From Lasiosphaeris hirsuta (lineage: Eukaryota; Ascomycota; Sordariomycetes; Sordariales; Lasiosphaeriaceae), in the NCBI GenBank assembly GCA_030549175.1, contig JAUKUA010000003.1:2666001-2730000 (forward strand): DNA of 64,000 bases, read 5' to 3'. The notes beneath the pieces were generated by a model that saw only the letters and a program-made list of their open reading frames with translations, did no database searches and was not told where the DNA came from. This document shows, in pieces, positions 21,673 to 31,609 of the stretch. Within the stretch, counting starts at the first letter, position 1, and each line of letters starts with the position of its first letter. Position numbers and translations under genes: made by a program.

Positions 21673-24417
21673 ATGACATATCGAGGCACGATGCCCCCGG
21701 GGCCCATTTACGACGGCCAGGGCCAGCGACTCCCGCAGTCGCAACGTTCCCATCAGCAGCATCCACAACACCAGCAGCAGCATCAGCCCGGTCCCCATTC
21801 CCCCTTCCCCCAATACGTCAACCGCTACCCCGACGGGAACCCGCAGTACGGACACCAGGTTCAATATAATCATGTCGCATATTCCCAGCAACAGCAACAG
21901 CCGCAGCCGCAGCCGCAGCCGCAGCCGCAGCCGCAGTCGCAGCCGCAGCAGCATGTGCCCTACTACCCCCCCGCCGCCCCTAGCTTCCAAACGTACGACG
22001 GGGCCTACGGCCGCCCTCCTCCATCCGCCGCTGCCCCCGTACAGTTCGTCAATCCGTCCTTCCTTCAGCAACCGCCCGCCCCGAGGCGGGCTGGTCAAGC
22101 CCCTTCAGCACCATCACCTGCTTCGGCCTCTGCACCCGCCGCACCAAGTCCTGCCTCGCAACCGGCTCCCGCTGCTATGACCCCACAACCATCGCGTCTG
22201 TCGCGACCAGTTCCCGCACAAAATATATCATCTGCCAGCAATAGCCCGAGGCTAGATACGAGGTGCCCTCCCTCTCAGGGCGGGCCAGGCAAGTTGCCTG
22301 GGAAAGATTCCCGGCGATTGGCGTCCGGAGCGGGTATCGCGAAGTCGCCTATTATATCACAGTCATCTAACTTTGAGACTCTACCTCTCCTAATTTCTGT
22401 TGCCGAGGACTGCTTCGCCCAAGCAAACGCTGCAGTTCAGGATGTTGCAAGATCGATGTCCACCGACGAAGTGGCCGAGCACCACAAGTTAGTAGCCACG
22501 GGGTTGGGCTGCCTCGAGATTGCCATGAAGTCCAACAAACTTTGGCCCCGTCTCGAAGCGAGGCTATGTTTGCGTTATGCTAGTATACTGGTCGATGAGA
22601 CCAACAATATCATGGAGGCTGAGACTGCCCTAACAAAAGGCATCGCAGTCTGCGAGAAGGTAACATCACTATACCCGTCACATGGGGCTACTACAAGCTA
22701 ATGCCAAGTCTAGCATCGCTATGTTGATTTGAAGTATAGCTCACAGTTTCTTTTGATGAAGACACTGTTCCAGCGGAGTCAAAAGGCCGCCTTTAAATCC
22801 ATTGATGCTCATATTGCCGACTGCACGACATTTAAACATATTCACTGGATCTACGCATTCCGTTTTCTCAAGGCGGCCTTCTATCTCCAGGCAGGTATTT
22901 CGGCCGACCATCACGCCATCGAAAACTTGCGGCGGATTGCGGCCATCGCAAACCAGCGAGAAGACAAGGCGATATATGTTATGGCTATGCTGCTCGAGGG
23001 ACTCGCCCACCTTGGTTCTATGAAGGATGATTGGGGCACCCGTGTACAGACATGCATCGCTCAGGCATCTAAGCTGCAACTTGATGACTCTGTCCACTTG
23101 CCCCAACTTGATATCGTCACCCTTCTTCTCGATCTGGCATGCAGTCTCCACCAGAAATCCCCCATATTATGCTCACAGAAGCTCAAGGCCTTGCAAGCTC
23201 GGCTAGAAGAGCTGAGACATTCTCCAGACTGGGCCGCCCTCACTAATGAAGTGATGTTGCCCATTAAACGCATGTCAAACTCACCACCAACAATCAGCAA
23301 TGATACCCGAGCGGTACTTCGACCTGGCGAAGGCAGTGTGGACTACCTAGTCCTGTCAACGTTGGACAAGCAAGAGGCGTACGCATTGGCGTAAGAGTCT
23401 TGCTTATTTTCTGTCCCGTATATTCTTCTGACCTTGCTCTAGATATGTTTTCAACGGTATCATTGCCTTATACAAATCCGCAACACTGGGAAGAAGCTCA
23501 ACTATTTGGAATGAAGCTGTGAGGCTACTGGAAGGTGGGCGATCTTACTATCGGACTTGGTGTTGCTAGCTAACCGACCGGAAGAAAACAAACCTCTATC
23601 GTCGATACAATCTCTTCCCGAGGCACTCAAACAGGTCGACTGGGCAAGGCAGCTTATTTGCTACTCGCATATCCTTGTTGGTCTACAGGCGGCAACTCTG
23701 TCCGACTGGGCAGCAGTCAAGGGCTGTCTCGAGACAGTTCGGGAAATCAGACCACCAGCCGGGGTTTTAGATGTGATGATCCTGTATTTGTCAGGCGTTT
23801 TTGAGCAAGGCACAGCGAAGCTATCCGAGGCCCTGGAGATCTTCAAAGATCCGATGTTCAAGATCGACTCTATTGGACATATCAAAAACACCCCGAACCA
23901 CATTCAGGTTGAGTTGTCGATCTTGGCCGCGCTCAACCGGTTGTGGATTATGCAAGACCCAGGATTTCAGGACGAGGTCGAAACGGCCAACCTCATGGAT
24001 ATTCTGCGACCCCTGTGCGAAGACAACCTGGACCCGGAGATTCGCATGGCGTACAATTTGGTCATCTCCTCGATGTCGATGGATCCGCCCCACGGACTGT
24101 CGATTCAAACCGTGAAGCGACACATCCAGCTAACAGTAGGCGGAGCACAACAGACATGCAACACACAATGCCTGTCAATAGCCCTCAACATAATGAGGTG
24201 CCGGCTATTTGAGGGCGTTGTTGGCGAGCAGACGGTAAAAAGTGCTAAGGCGGGTTCAGCACAAGCCAAGAGGAGTGGCAATTTGCTATGGATGAGCGTT
24301 GCCGAAGGCATGCTCGCGCAGTCATACGAGATGCAGGGTGCTCTCGCTGAGGCTAAGGTGGCCAAAGATTCGGGGGTGGCTTTAGCTAACGAAGCCTTCC
24401 AGAGGACGAAGGTCTAG
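21673..24417 (+). CDS. MAU2: Cohesin-loading factor subunit Mau2/Scc4
   Basis: Mau2/Scc4 pairs with Scc2 to load cohesin on chromosomes. Exons: 21673-22659, 22714-23390, 23443-23534, 23585-24417 (2589 nt, 862 residues); donors GTAACA, GTAAGA, GTGGGC, acceptors TAG, TAG, AAG; frame intact throughout. An alternative in-frame ATG lies at 21691. Residues 1 to about 230 are disordered and rich in Pro/Gln/Ala, including a (Pro-Gln)n run at about 71-93 encoded by a GCAGCC hexamer repeat. From about 235 on, the protein is an all-helical TPR-type array: LLISVAEDCFAQANAAVQDV, then LGCLEIAMKSNKLWPRLEAR and LRYASILVDETNNIMEAETAL (typical Cohesin_load family), and SYEMQGALAEAKVAKDSG near the end. Length and order agree with filamentous-fungal members. 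The opposite strand carries a long Leu/Arg frame over the repeat, which is a shadow. Confidence 0.92.
21885..21955 (+). repeat. GCAGCC hexanucleotide repeat inside MAU2
   Basis: A CAG run followed by near-perfect tandem CAGCCG/GCAGCC units, giving alternating Pro-Gln in the disordered N-terminus. Such coding microsatellites commonly vary in length between strains. Confidence 0.85.
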
Positions 24418-25076
24418 CATTTTGTCTTTGCGTAGGAGCCTGACTATACCTAGGTGAGATTTGTTTGTACGGCGTATTGGCTGGACTGGGGTTTAGGCCT
24501 CTATGGAGAGCGAATGGGCGTATTGGGGTGTTGTCTTCTCTTTTTTTTCCTCTTTTTTTTTTTTTCTTTACAGCTTAAGCATGTGCGGGTGTCAAAAGGA
24601 GAGGCGTTTGTGGGGCATGTCCTTGATTTGCCACGATTTTCACATTGAGCTTGCCTTGTTGCTTGATCGTCATGGGGGGTGGCTTATGGGTAGGCATGGT
24701 CTTGTTGATACGTCGACTAGTTCGGGTACACAATTATTCCAACTGAATGATGACACTCACCGTGGTTGTTGTTTGGTCCAGTCAGAGGGGGCTAAATGGA
24801 GTTAGGCATGTATACATAAATGCCAAGACAAAGTATAATGCAAAAGCATTGCTCGTGCATATGTACAGATCGTAGTGTAATGTATACCTACTTAACTCGG
24901 ATGGCTTCAGCCTTATGATCGTTATCGATAACGAAACATTTTGCCCGTCATTCATGACGCGGGCATGCGACAATTCGTCCACTGTTTTGGCCATCCGCCT
25001 TCCACTGCTCCCTAACCGTCTCGACCTTCACCAACGCCCTCACTTGACGCGCAAATTAGACGCGAAATTACCCCTA
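24418..25076. other. Intergenic, MAU2 3' end to small membrane protein promoter
   Basis: 659 bp in tandem orientation. Contains a long T tract at about 24539-24567, just after the MAU2 stop. No supported ORF. Confidence 0.45.
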
Positions 25077-25751
25077 ATGGCGCCGCGAGAGAAACCCCCA
25101 CAAGCCCCCGAGGCGTCATCACCACTCTCGTCTGAAGAGCTCTCCTCGCCGGCCACCTCCGCCGAAAAATACAACGGCACCCCGCCCGTCTTCCACAACA
25201 CCGCCATCGCCGTCGCCATACTGGGCCCCGTCGCCCTGCTGCTGCCCGGGCGCACGCGGGGCGCATTCAACGTGCAGAATGCCATCCTCTCGTCGAGCTC
25301 CTTCTGGGCGCTCAACCAGCTCGCTCACGACTACACGGGCCAGTCCATCATCGTGCGGACCAACGAGAGGTGGGCGCGGCTGTTCCAGGGCGTCGCCAGC
25401 ACCATGGACCCACTTCCGAGCGACCGCGCGCGGCGGACCAAGGCGCTAATGGAGGCGGAGCGGGTGCGCCGCGAGGCGACCATGGAGGAGGGGGAGCGGC
25501 GCAAAGTCGAGGAGGCACGGAGGGAGAAGGCGAGGGCGGAGAAGGGCGTTCTCGGGCGACTGTGGCTTGGCGATGAGGAGGAGGGGTGGCAGAAGAGGAG
25601 GTTAGAGAAGGAGAGGGAGGCGTTGGAGAGCGGCAAGTCGTACTGGGATCTGATCGTCGAGCAGATGGTGGAAGTTTGGGGGTCTAAAAAGGAGACCGAG
25701 GGAGGAGAGGACAAGAAAAAACCGGAGGTTAAGCCGGAGGAAAAGAAGTAA
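25077..25751 (+). CDS. Conserved fungal membrane protein with charged C-terminal helix
   Basis: An intronless frame of 224 residues starting at the ATG at 25077. A disordered Pro/Ser-rich N-terminus (1-35) is followed by a hydrophobic segment (about 41-58, NTAIAVAILGPVALLLPG). A second, weaker segment (64-82) leads into the motif DYTGQSIIVRTNERWARLF. The rest (about 115-224) is a very charged Arg/Glu-rich helix with WQKRRLEKEREALESGKSYWDLI near the end and a Lys/Glu-rich tail. Proteins of this layout are sometimes labelled 'rhomboid family membrane protein' in fungal genomes, but no GxSG/His rhomboid active site is present, so I do not endorse a protease function. Function unknown. Convergent with the Lys-rich gene downstream. 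Confidence 0.75.
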   Translation: MAPREKPPQAPEASSPLSSEELSSPATSAEKYNGTPPVFHNTAIAVAILGPVALLLPGRTRGAFNVQNAILSSSSFWALNQLAHDYTGQSIIVRTNERWARLFQGVASTMDPLPSDRARRTKALMEAERVRREATMEEGERRKVEEARREKARAEKGVLGRLWLGDEEEGWQKRRLEKEREALESGKSYWDLIVEQMVEVWGSKKETEGGEDKKKPEVKPEEKK

Positions 25752-26072
25752 GAGGAGAGGAACGAGGCTTGTACGACCGTATCAAGGGAATATTTATATG
25801 GGAAGGGGGCATAAACCGGGATGTCCATACAGAGGCACGTGTACACCACTGCACTGTACATTACTACTACTAAAATAGGCCAACGCCACTCCGTATTTGT
25901 CTTGGCTACAAAGCTTGATGTCTTTTTCCTCTCAGCCTGATGTTTACCGTTCCGTTCGATGTGCGGAAGCAAACCCACCCACTCTGGTCAGAATAGCGAT
26001 CTTTGCTAAGCCACCCAAAACCCAGATAAAGAGCCTAGCCACTCGCGCTGGGCAGCTACTAAGGAACATGTC
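25752..26072. other. Convergent 3' intergenic region
   Basis: 321 bp between two stop codons facing each other; presumed overlapping 3' UTR space. Nothing else seen. Confidence 0.5.
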
Positions 26073-27075
26073 CTACTTAGAGGTGCTGGCTGCGGCCTTG
26101 GCTTTCCTCAGTTCGGCCTTCTTCTGTGCAGCCCTCGCTTTCTTGACTGCCTTTTTTTCCTTACGCTCTTCAAACCGATCCTCGGTCCTGGTATAAACCT
26201 TGGCTCTTCTAGCGACCCATAGTGACAGCTCGTGGTCAACTTCTTTATTCGGCTCCTTGGAGGCCGGCTCGATACCCAACCGTTTCTGAATAGCCTCCTT
26301 CTCGCGAGCCATGAGGAGCAGGTGTCGGCGGGCTGCTCGGTTGAGGCCGCCATGGGCACTTTTGATATTTTGGTTGTTTTCGGCATTCTTGGACATTTTA
26401 CGCTTCTTGAGTTGATCTTCTTCAGAGTCAGAATCGGAGCTCGATTCGGAATTAGAGTCAGACTTTGACACCATCTTTGTTGGTTGAGTGTCAATCATGA
26501 AAAGCGGCTTTTGATCCTTGTCCTCGAGCAGCTTGGCGTCCTTCCTCGCCTGCTTGCTCTTCTTCTTCTCTTGGGCTGTGCCGACTTTTCCATCCGTGGC
26601 ATTGCCGCTAGAAGTTGTGACTGGAACGAACTTTTCAGATTCCGTGACTGTTGCTTTCCGTGCTGCCTTCTCTGCCTTCTTAGTCTCCCGGTTGAGGGGC
26701 GTTTTTGGCTTCTTCGCCTTCACCTTTAGCTGGCCGGGCTGCGGCTTCTTGTCGCCATCGCCATCGATAGCAACGTAGTCTTCAGCATCCTAGTGGTACG
26801 TAACATGGTCAGAACCAAAATATTCCTGATGCAATTTGTCATAATTAATGCCGACTCACATTGGCCTCAATTGCCACAGAACTGACGGGCTGAAGGGCAG
26901 TCGCATCGTCGTCGACAAGCTCCTCGTTGAGCTTCTTGACTTTCTTGTCCTTCTTTGGCTTCGTATCCTTGATATCCTTAGGCTTGGCGGACTTGGATAC
27001 TTTGTCCTTGGAGGCCTTTCTCTCCTTCCCTGCCTTTGGCTCTACTGAGGGGTTGCGGGCGCGATCTTTCGCCAT
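26073..27075 (-). CDS. Lysine-rich, probably nucleolar protein of unknown function
   Basis: Exons (minus): 27075-26860 and 26789-26073 (933 nt, 310 residues); donor AAT|GTGAGT, acceptor CACTAG, phase 0. The start at 27075 has the context CATCCATGGC. The protein is dominated by Lys with interspersed Asp/Glu/Ser. It has an acidic serine block (SDSNSESSSDSDSEED, about 180-195), a more ordered conserved-looking block LNRAARRHLLLMAREKEAIQ followed by KRLGIEP and ELSLWVARRAKVYTR, and a Lys/Ala-rich C-terminal helix. This composition is typical of nucleolar ribosome-biogenesis factors, but I cannot assign a family. Shares its upstream region with the rhomboid gene. Confidence 0.75.
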
Positions 27076-28967
27076 GGATGTGGTTTGCTGGGTCGGCGAT
27101 TTGCTTTCGTACGTCCGAAGTCCTTTAGAAAGCACGAATGTGAGTGGGCGTTCAATATCAGGAGTGTAGATTTATTCAGGCGGTTTCTGTTGGCAGGTGT
27201 TCTAGTCTAGGATCTCAAACATCTTGCGGGCAGCTCTTTCCCTGTGAGCTTAGAATATTGAAAAAAAAAAAAGGGCCCTCATCCGCCATTATCTTATCGA
27301 TAATGATGAGCTGTAATCGGACCCCTACCCTACCTACCCCATATTCTCCATGTCTCTTCATCTCTCTGCCAAGTGAGCCAGGGTGTCCCACTTCTGTGTC
27401 AGGGCCCAGACTCTAGCCGCCAGGAACCGTGAGTCCTTGCCTAATGATGAGATGTGATGGACTGAACGGTCTTGAGGGTAAATCACGTGAAGAGCATCGT
27501 GACACGTTCGCAGTCCTGCCCGCCTGGGGACACGCAAAACTGATTCGCACCCAATTGCGGCTGAGGGTTACACAGCCACGGGCACGACAAGAGGAAGACA
27601 AGAGGGAGACAGCTGGTTAACGGGCCCAGCCAGGCCCGGCCTGGCGATTTTAGTGGTGCAGAGGGTGCAATGACGTGAAACCCGCTCGCTTCATAGCCTG
27701 CAGTTCCAAAAACAGCAGCGCGAACGGGCTGCAAAGCAAGGAGGCTGCCTGGGCTCGATTTGCTTACCTTTGCTCCGGCGATCATGGATTCATGGCGGTC
27801 TCTCCTTACAATCAAAATCATGCAAACACGACTTCCCTACTGATCTTCGTCTCTGTGCTGCTCTCTTTGCGGCGAACCTGGAAAACGAGATGCGCAACGT
27901 TCTACCAGTTGTTTGCGCTGCTCGTCTTGCAGAATCCCGCAATATTACTACGCAGGTGCGCTTTGGGGGCGGAATGCAAAATGGAAGATGCTATCAGTGA
28001 CTGGTAATATGTACATAAAGTGTAGATACTTCATGGCAGACCACCCGCTGCCGGTGGTCGGGGGTTTATGGAGGAAGCTGGGATGCGCCACACATCCACA
28101 TCGAGGTTCCGAAAGCTGAGTAGCTGAACGGTTTGCTCTGCTTGCCTGCTTGCCTGCCTCCCTGCCTGCCACGCCTGCCTCTTTTTGGCTCGGGATTTCT
28201 TTGCGGCTACCCGTCCCTTCTTCCTCTTCTTACACCACAAAGACCTACAACTCCCTCGAACTGTTTTGGTCTGTCTCAATCTGTATCAATATCTGGCTGT
28301 TGTCGACAGACGCCACCAGTTCGACGGCTTGTTCAACAGGCGATTCGGCGAGCTAAGAGCATCGACTGCAACGACGCTCCTGGTTTGGGATTCCCCTGGA
28401 TTCCCCTGGCTTAGCGCAGGCCCGAGACAGCCCAGCGCATTCTCTTTTTTGCTGCAAGGAAATTGGAGACAGCGTTTTAGCCCTCGGCCGCCGGCATTGG
28501 TTCTGGCGTGTTTGCCACCGGACGCCCGCAAACCCACCTGCACCTGGTCCCGCAATTGGCAAAGGCCGTCGCAACGTAATCTCATCGTCAAAGCCAAAGA
28601 ACGAGCAGCCAAGGCGAGATCCGGCAAAGACAGGGATCCCTGCGCCCGCTGACGAAACATCAAATCTGCAAGCCATCTCCTCCTACCACCAACACAACCA
28701 CCGCTACCGTTTGGGGCCTCGAACCATCCAAAACCCCCGATCCACCCGTGTTCTTCGGCCCTGCACGCCTTCCACTCTCTTGGTTCCGATTCCCGACTAC
28801 CCTCCCTTCCCAGGGCCCGAACATAATTTTTTTTTGTTTACTGGGCAAGCTCTCTTGCAAGCATTCCACATTTCACATAGCTCCCTCACTGGGAGCTGTC
28901 CTTGTTGCTTTGCGCGCAACGGCCGAAACCGAGTCCGAGCCCGAGTCGCTGCGTGCGAGCCGTCAAC
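27076..28967. promoter_or_regulatory. Large divergent intergenic region, Lys-rich gene / rhomboid
   Basis: 1.9 kb between two divergent starts. The right half (about 28,130-28,967) is pyrimidine-rich with a GCCTGCTT-like repeat and probably forms a long 5' leader of the rhomboid gene. A poly-A run lies near 27260-27272 and a CRE-like TGACGTGA near 27671. Open frames on both strands look non-coding. Confidence 0.5.
28138..28182 (+). repeat. Imperfect GCCTGCTT/GCCTGCC repeat
   Basis: A run of GCTTGCCTGCTTGCCTGCCTCCCTGCC-like units, about 45 nt, in the putative leader of the rhomboid gene. Confidence 0.7.
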
Positions 28968-30699
28968 ATGGCCGCCAACGACTACTACAACCCCAAGCCC
29001 GATCCAACCTTCCCCCCGACAGGGTATTCGGGCGGAGGTGGGCAGGCACCTTCGATCTACTCGTCATACTCGGGCGCTCCTCCTTCCTACACATCACAGC
29101 AGCCGAATGCCGTGGCCGGCGCCCAACGTCCGTCCCCCTTTGAGACCCCCTTCGACGACCATGTCTACCCGGCGAGCACACACCAGACGCCATCGTCAAG
29201 CCAGCATCAACTAAGTCAGCAGGACTCGGACGACCACCGTCTGTCGCGACCCTCAGAAGAGATGGCTTACAATCATCCTGCAGATGACATTCCCCTTCAG
29301 CCTCAAGGTCAGGGCCGCACCAACTCGGTCAAGGACACCGAAATGCAAGACCACGTCTACGAGGCTCCTCAAAGGAAAAAGTCACGCAAGGGCCGCGTGC
29401 GCTTCGGCGAGCTGGGTATGCTAGGCTCCAACACCAAGAGGATACCGTTCGTCGTCTATCTATTCACCATCATCCAAGTCGCCGTCTTCATCGGTGAGAT
29501 TGTCAAGAACGGTAAGGCGCAGTCCCGCCCTGTCGATGCGCTCCCTGGCTAACCTGTTGCTAGCTACCACCACTGGCTCCCCGATTATGACGCAGCCTTC
29601 ATTTAACCCCATGATCGGGCCGTCGCCCTATATCCTCATCAATATGGGTGCCAGATTTGTGCCGTGTATGCACAACACTAAGGGCGTACAGGACTCCAAG
29701 ATCGTCATCCACTGGCCGTGTCCTAACACGACGACGCTTGATCCCCTGAGCCCTTCGCAGCACTGCACCCTCTCGGAGCTATGTGGCTTCGGCGGTGTCC
29801 CAGAGCCTTCCTATAACGGGACCGCCACGATAGACCAGAAGCCCGAGCCTAATCAGTGGTTCCGCTTCATCATCCCCATCTTCCTACATGCCGGGCTGAT
29901 CCACATCGGCTTCAATATGCTACTCCAATTGACCATAGGGAGGGATATGGAAAAATCGATTGGCTCGATCCGCTTCTTCTTGGTCTACATTAGCTCCGGA
30001 ATCTTTGGTTTCGTCATGGGCGGAAATTTTGCCGCAACCGGCATTTCCTCGACGGGTGCGTCAGGAGCCCTATTTGGCGTTATTGCCTTGACGCTACTAG
30101 ATCTCCTCTACTCGTGGAAGGACCGGGTCAGCCCAGTGAAGGATCTGCTGCTCATCATTTTGGACATTGTCATTTCGTTCGTTCTGGGCTTGCTGCCGGG
30201 TCTCGATAATTTTTCCCACATCGGCGGCTTCTTGATGGGTCTCGCGCTCGGTATCTGCGTACTACACTCGCCCAACTCGCTCAGGCGTCGCATTGGAGAG
30301 GACACACCGTACGCGCATGTCAACAATGGCTTCTTGACTCAGGGAGCCCCGCCTTCGTTTCTCAAGAACCCCATCGGCTTTTTCAAGGGACGGAAGCCGG
30401 CCTGGTGGGCATGGTGGTTGCTTCGGGCCGGCGCGTTGGTGCTTGTCACGGTTGTGTTCATTTTATTGCTCAACAACTTCTACATCTACCGCAACACGTG
30501 CAGTTGGTGCAAGTATCTCAGTTGTTTGGTAAGTTACAAGATGGACCCTACCTTTTTTTGCTAGGCTGTTCACTGACCTGAGATACAGCCCGTCAACAAT
30601 TGGTGCGAAATAGGCAATCTCCAGATTACGGCAAATCAGACCGCCAAGCGTGATATTCTACTCACAACGTTTGAGCATATGGCGAGATTTGGCGTTTGA
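28968..30699 (+). CDS. Rhomboid-family intramembrane serine protease
   Basis: Exons: 28968-29511, 29564-30528, 30589-30699 (1620 nt, 539 residues). The ATG (GTCAACATGG) is the first in frame. Residues 1 to about 155 are a cytosolic, Pro/Ser/Gln-rich disordered region ending in a basic KKSRKGRVRFGELG segment. TM1 (about 160-180, RIPFVVYLFTIIQVAVFIGEIV) is followed by a long lumenal loop with several cysteines (FVPCMH, WPCPNTTT, HCTLSELCGF). The rhomboid core has WFRFIIPIFLHAGLIHIGFN (H290, H295, N299), catalytic Ser348 in STGASGALFG and catalytic His400 in NFSHIGGFLMG, so the protease should be active. A final TM and a Cys-rich tail (NTCSWCKYLSC...NNWC) follow. The long N-terminus distinguishes it from the short Golgi Rbd2/RbdB type and makes it RbdA-like. 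Substrates unknown. Confidence 0.94.
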
Positions 30700-31609
30700 A
30701 TGGATGGAAACGTCATCCAGGGGTAATTACGTACTGATTCTGGTGCGCCGAGATACCAATTGGAGAAGTGAGGTTAAGATACCGGGCTTGTTCGGTTACG
30801 GCTTGTAAAACGAAGCAATACACTGACCGGATCTTTTCACTATTGCATAGCATCGGCGTTAAGGGGAGGGAATCCATTTTATGAAGGTTTCTTTAAGTTT
30901 GTTCGAGGGATGGATAGGGAAAACGGGTGGTCATTCTCCTGTAGTAATTTCTTTATTGGGCTCATTAACATTAGGACTGGGCTAGCTGGACGACAAAAAT
31001 AGGCATGAAAATGGAAGGCTGTCTGTTTGAGATTTGTATCAGCTGAGAGGGCGAGGGCGCTGCTGCTCGTGGAGCGTAGAAAGGGGACGTCCAAGCAGGT
31101 AATTATCGATATTCCTTTTGTATAAACAAGGGGGGAGCGTAGCGTGAACGGTAGAGCGCACTGCCTGGGTGGGGCTTGCGAGGTTGAGGTTGAGGTTGAC
31201 GGCGAGAGAGGTGAAGTTGAATGCATGACCCTACCCTATGAGCATTGCGGCCCTAGGTTCTCGGTTTCCCTCAACTCCTTAATTTCTGTATCAATATACG
31301 CAATGGCACAGACGACAAAGTTTGCTGAAACAGTTACCCCGTAATGATGTGAGCCCCTTTTCTCTATTTACCCGAGAGGCGAGATTCCGACAGTGAATGC
31401 CAATCGCCAACGTCGGTCGACGACGGCACAATCGATTGTGTATACAGGACCAAATTTGAAAATGCGTGATATCTCAGCCTTCCAACCCCCCGATCCACCC
31501 CTACCGTACGTTCTTACATGACCAACCCAAACCACCTGTTATGGAAACAAGGTTATATATACAAGACGTCCTTGTCGCACCAATAACCCCCTTTCTTATA
31601 ATATCTCAA
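30700..31609. other. Convergent 3' intergenic region
   Basis: 910 bp between the rhomboid and PET127 stops. Includes a short GAGGTTGAGGTTGAGGTTGACG direct repeat near 31179-31200. No supported gene. Confidence 0.5.

Noticed and set aside
21337..22098. Long minus-strand open frame with Leu-Arg repeats
   Set aside because: It is the antisense of the Pro-Gln repeat and N-terminus of MAU2; the MAU2 frame has splice continuity and family homology.
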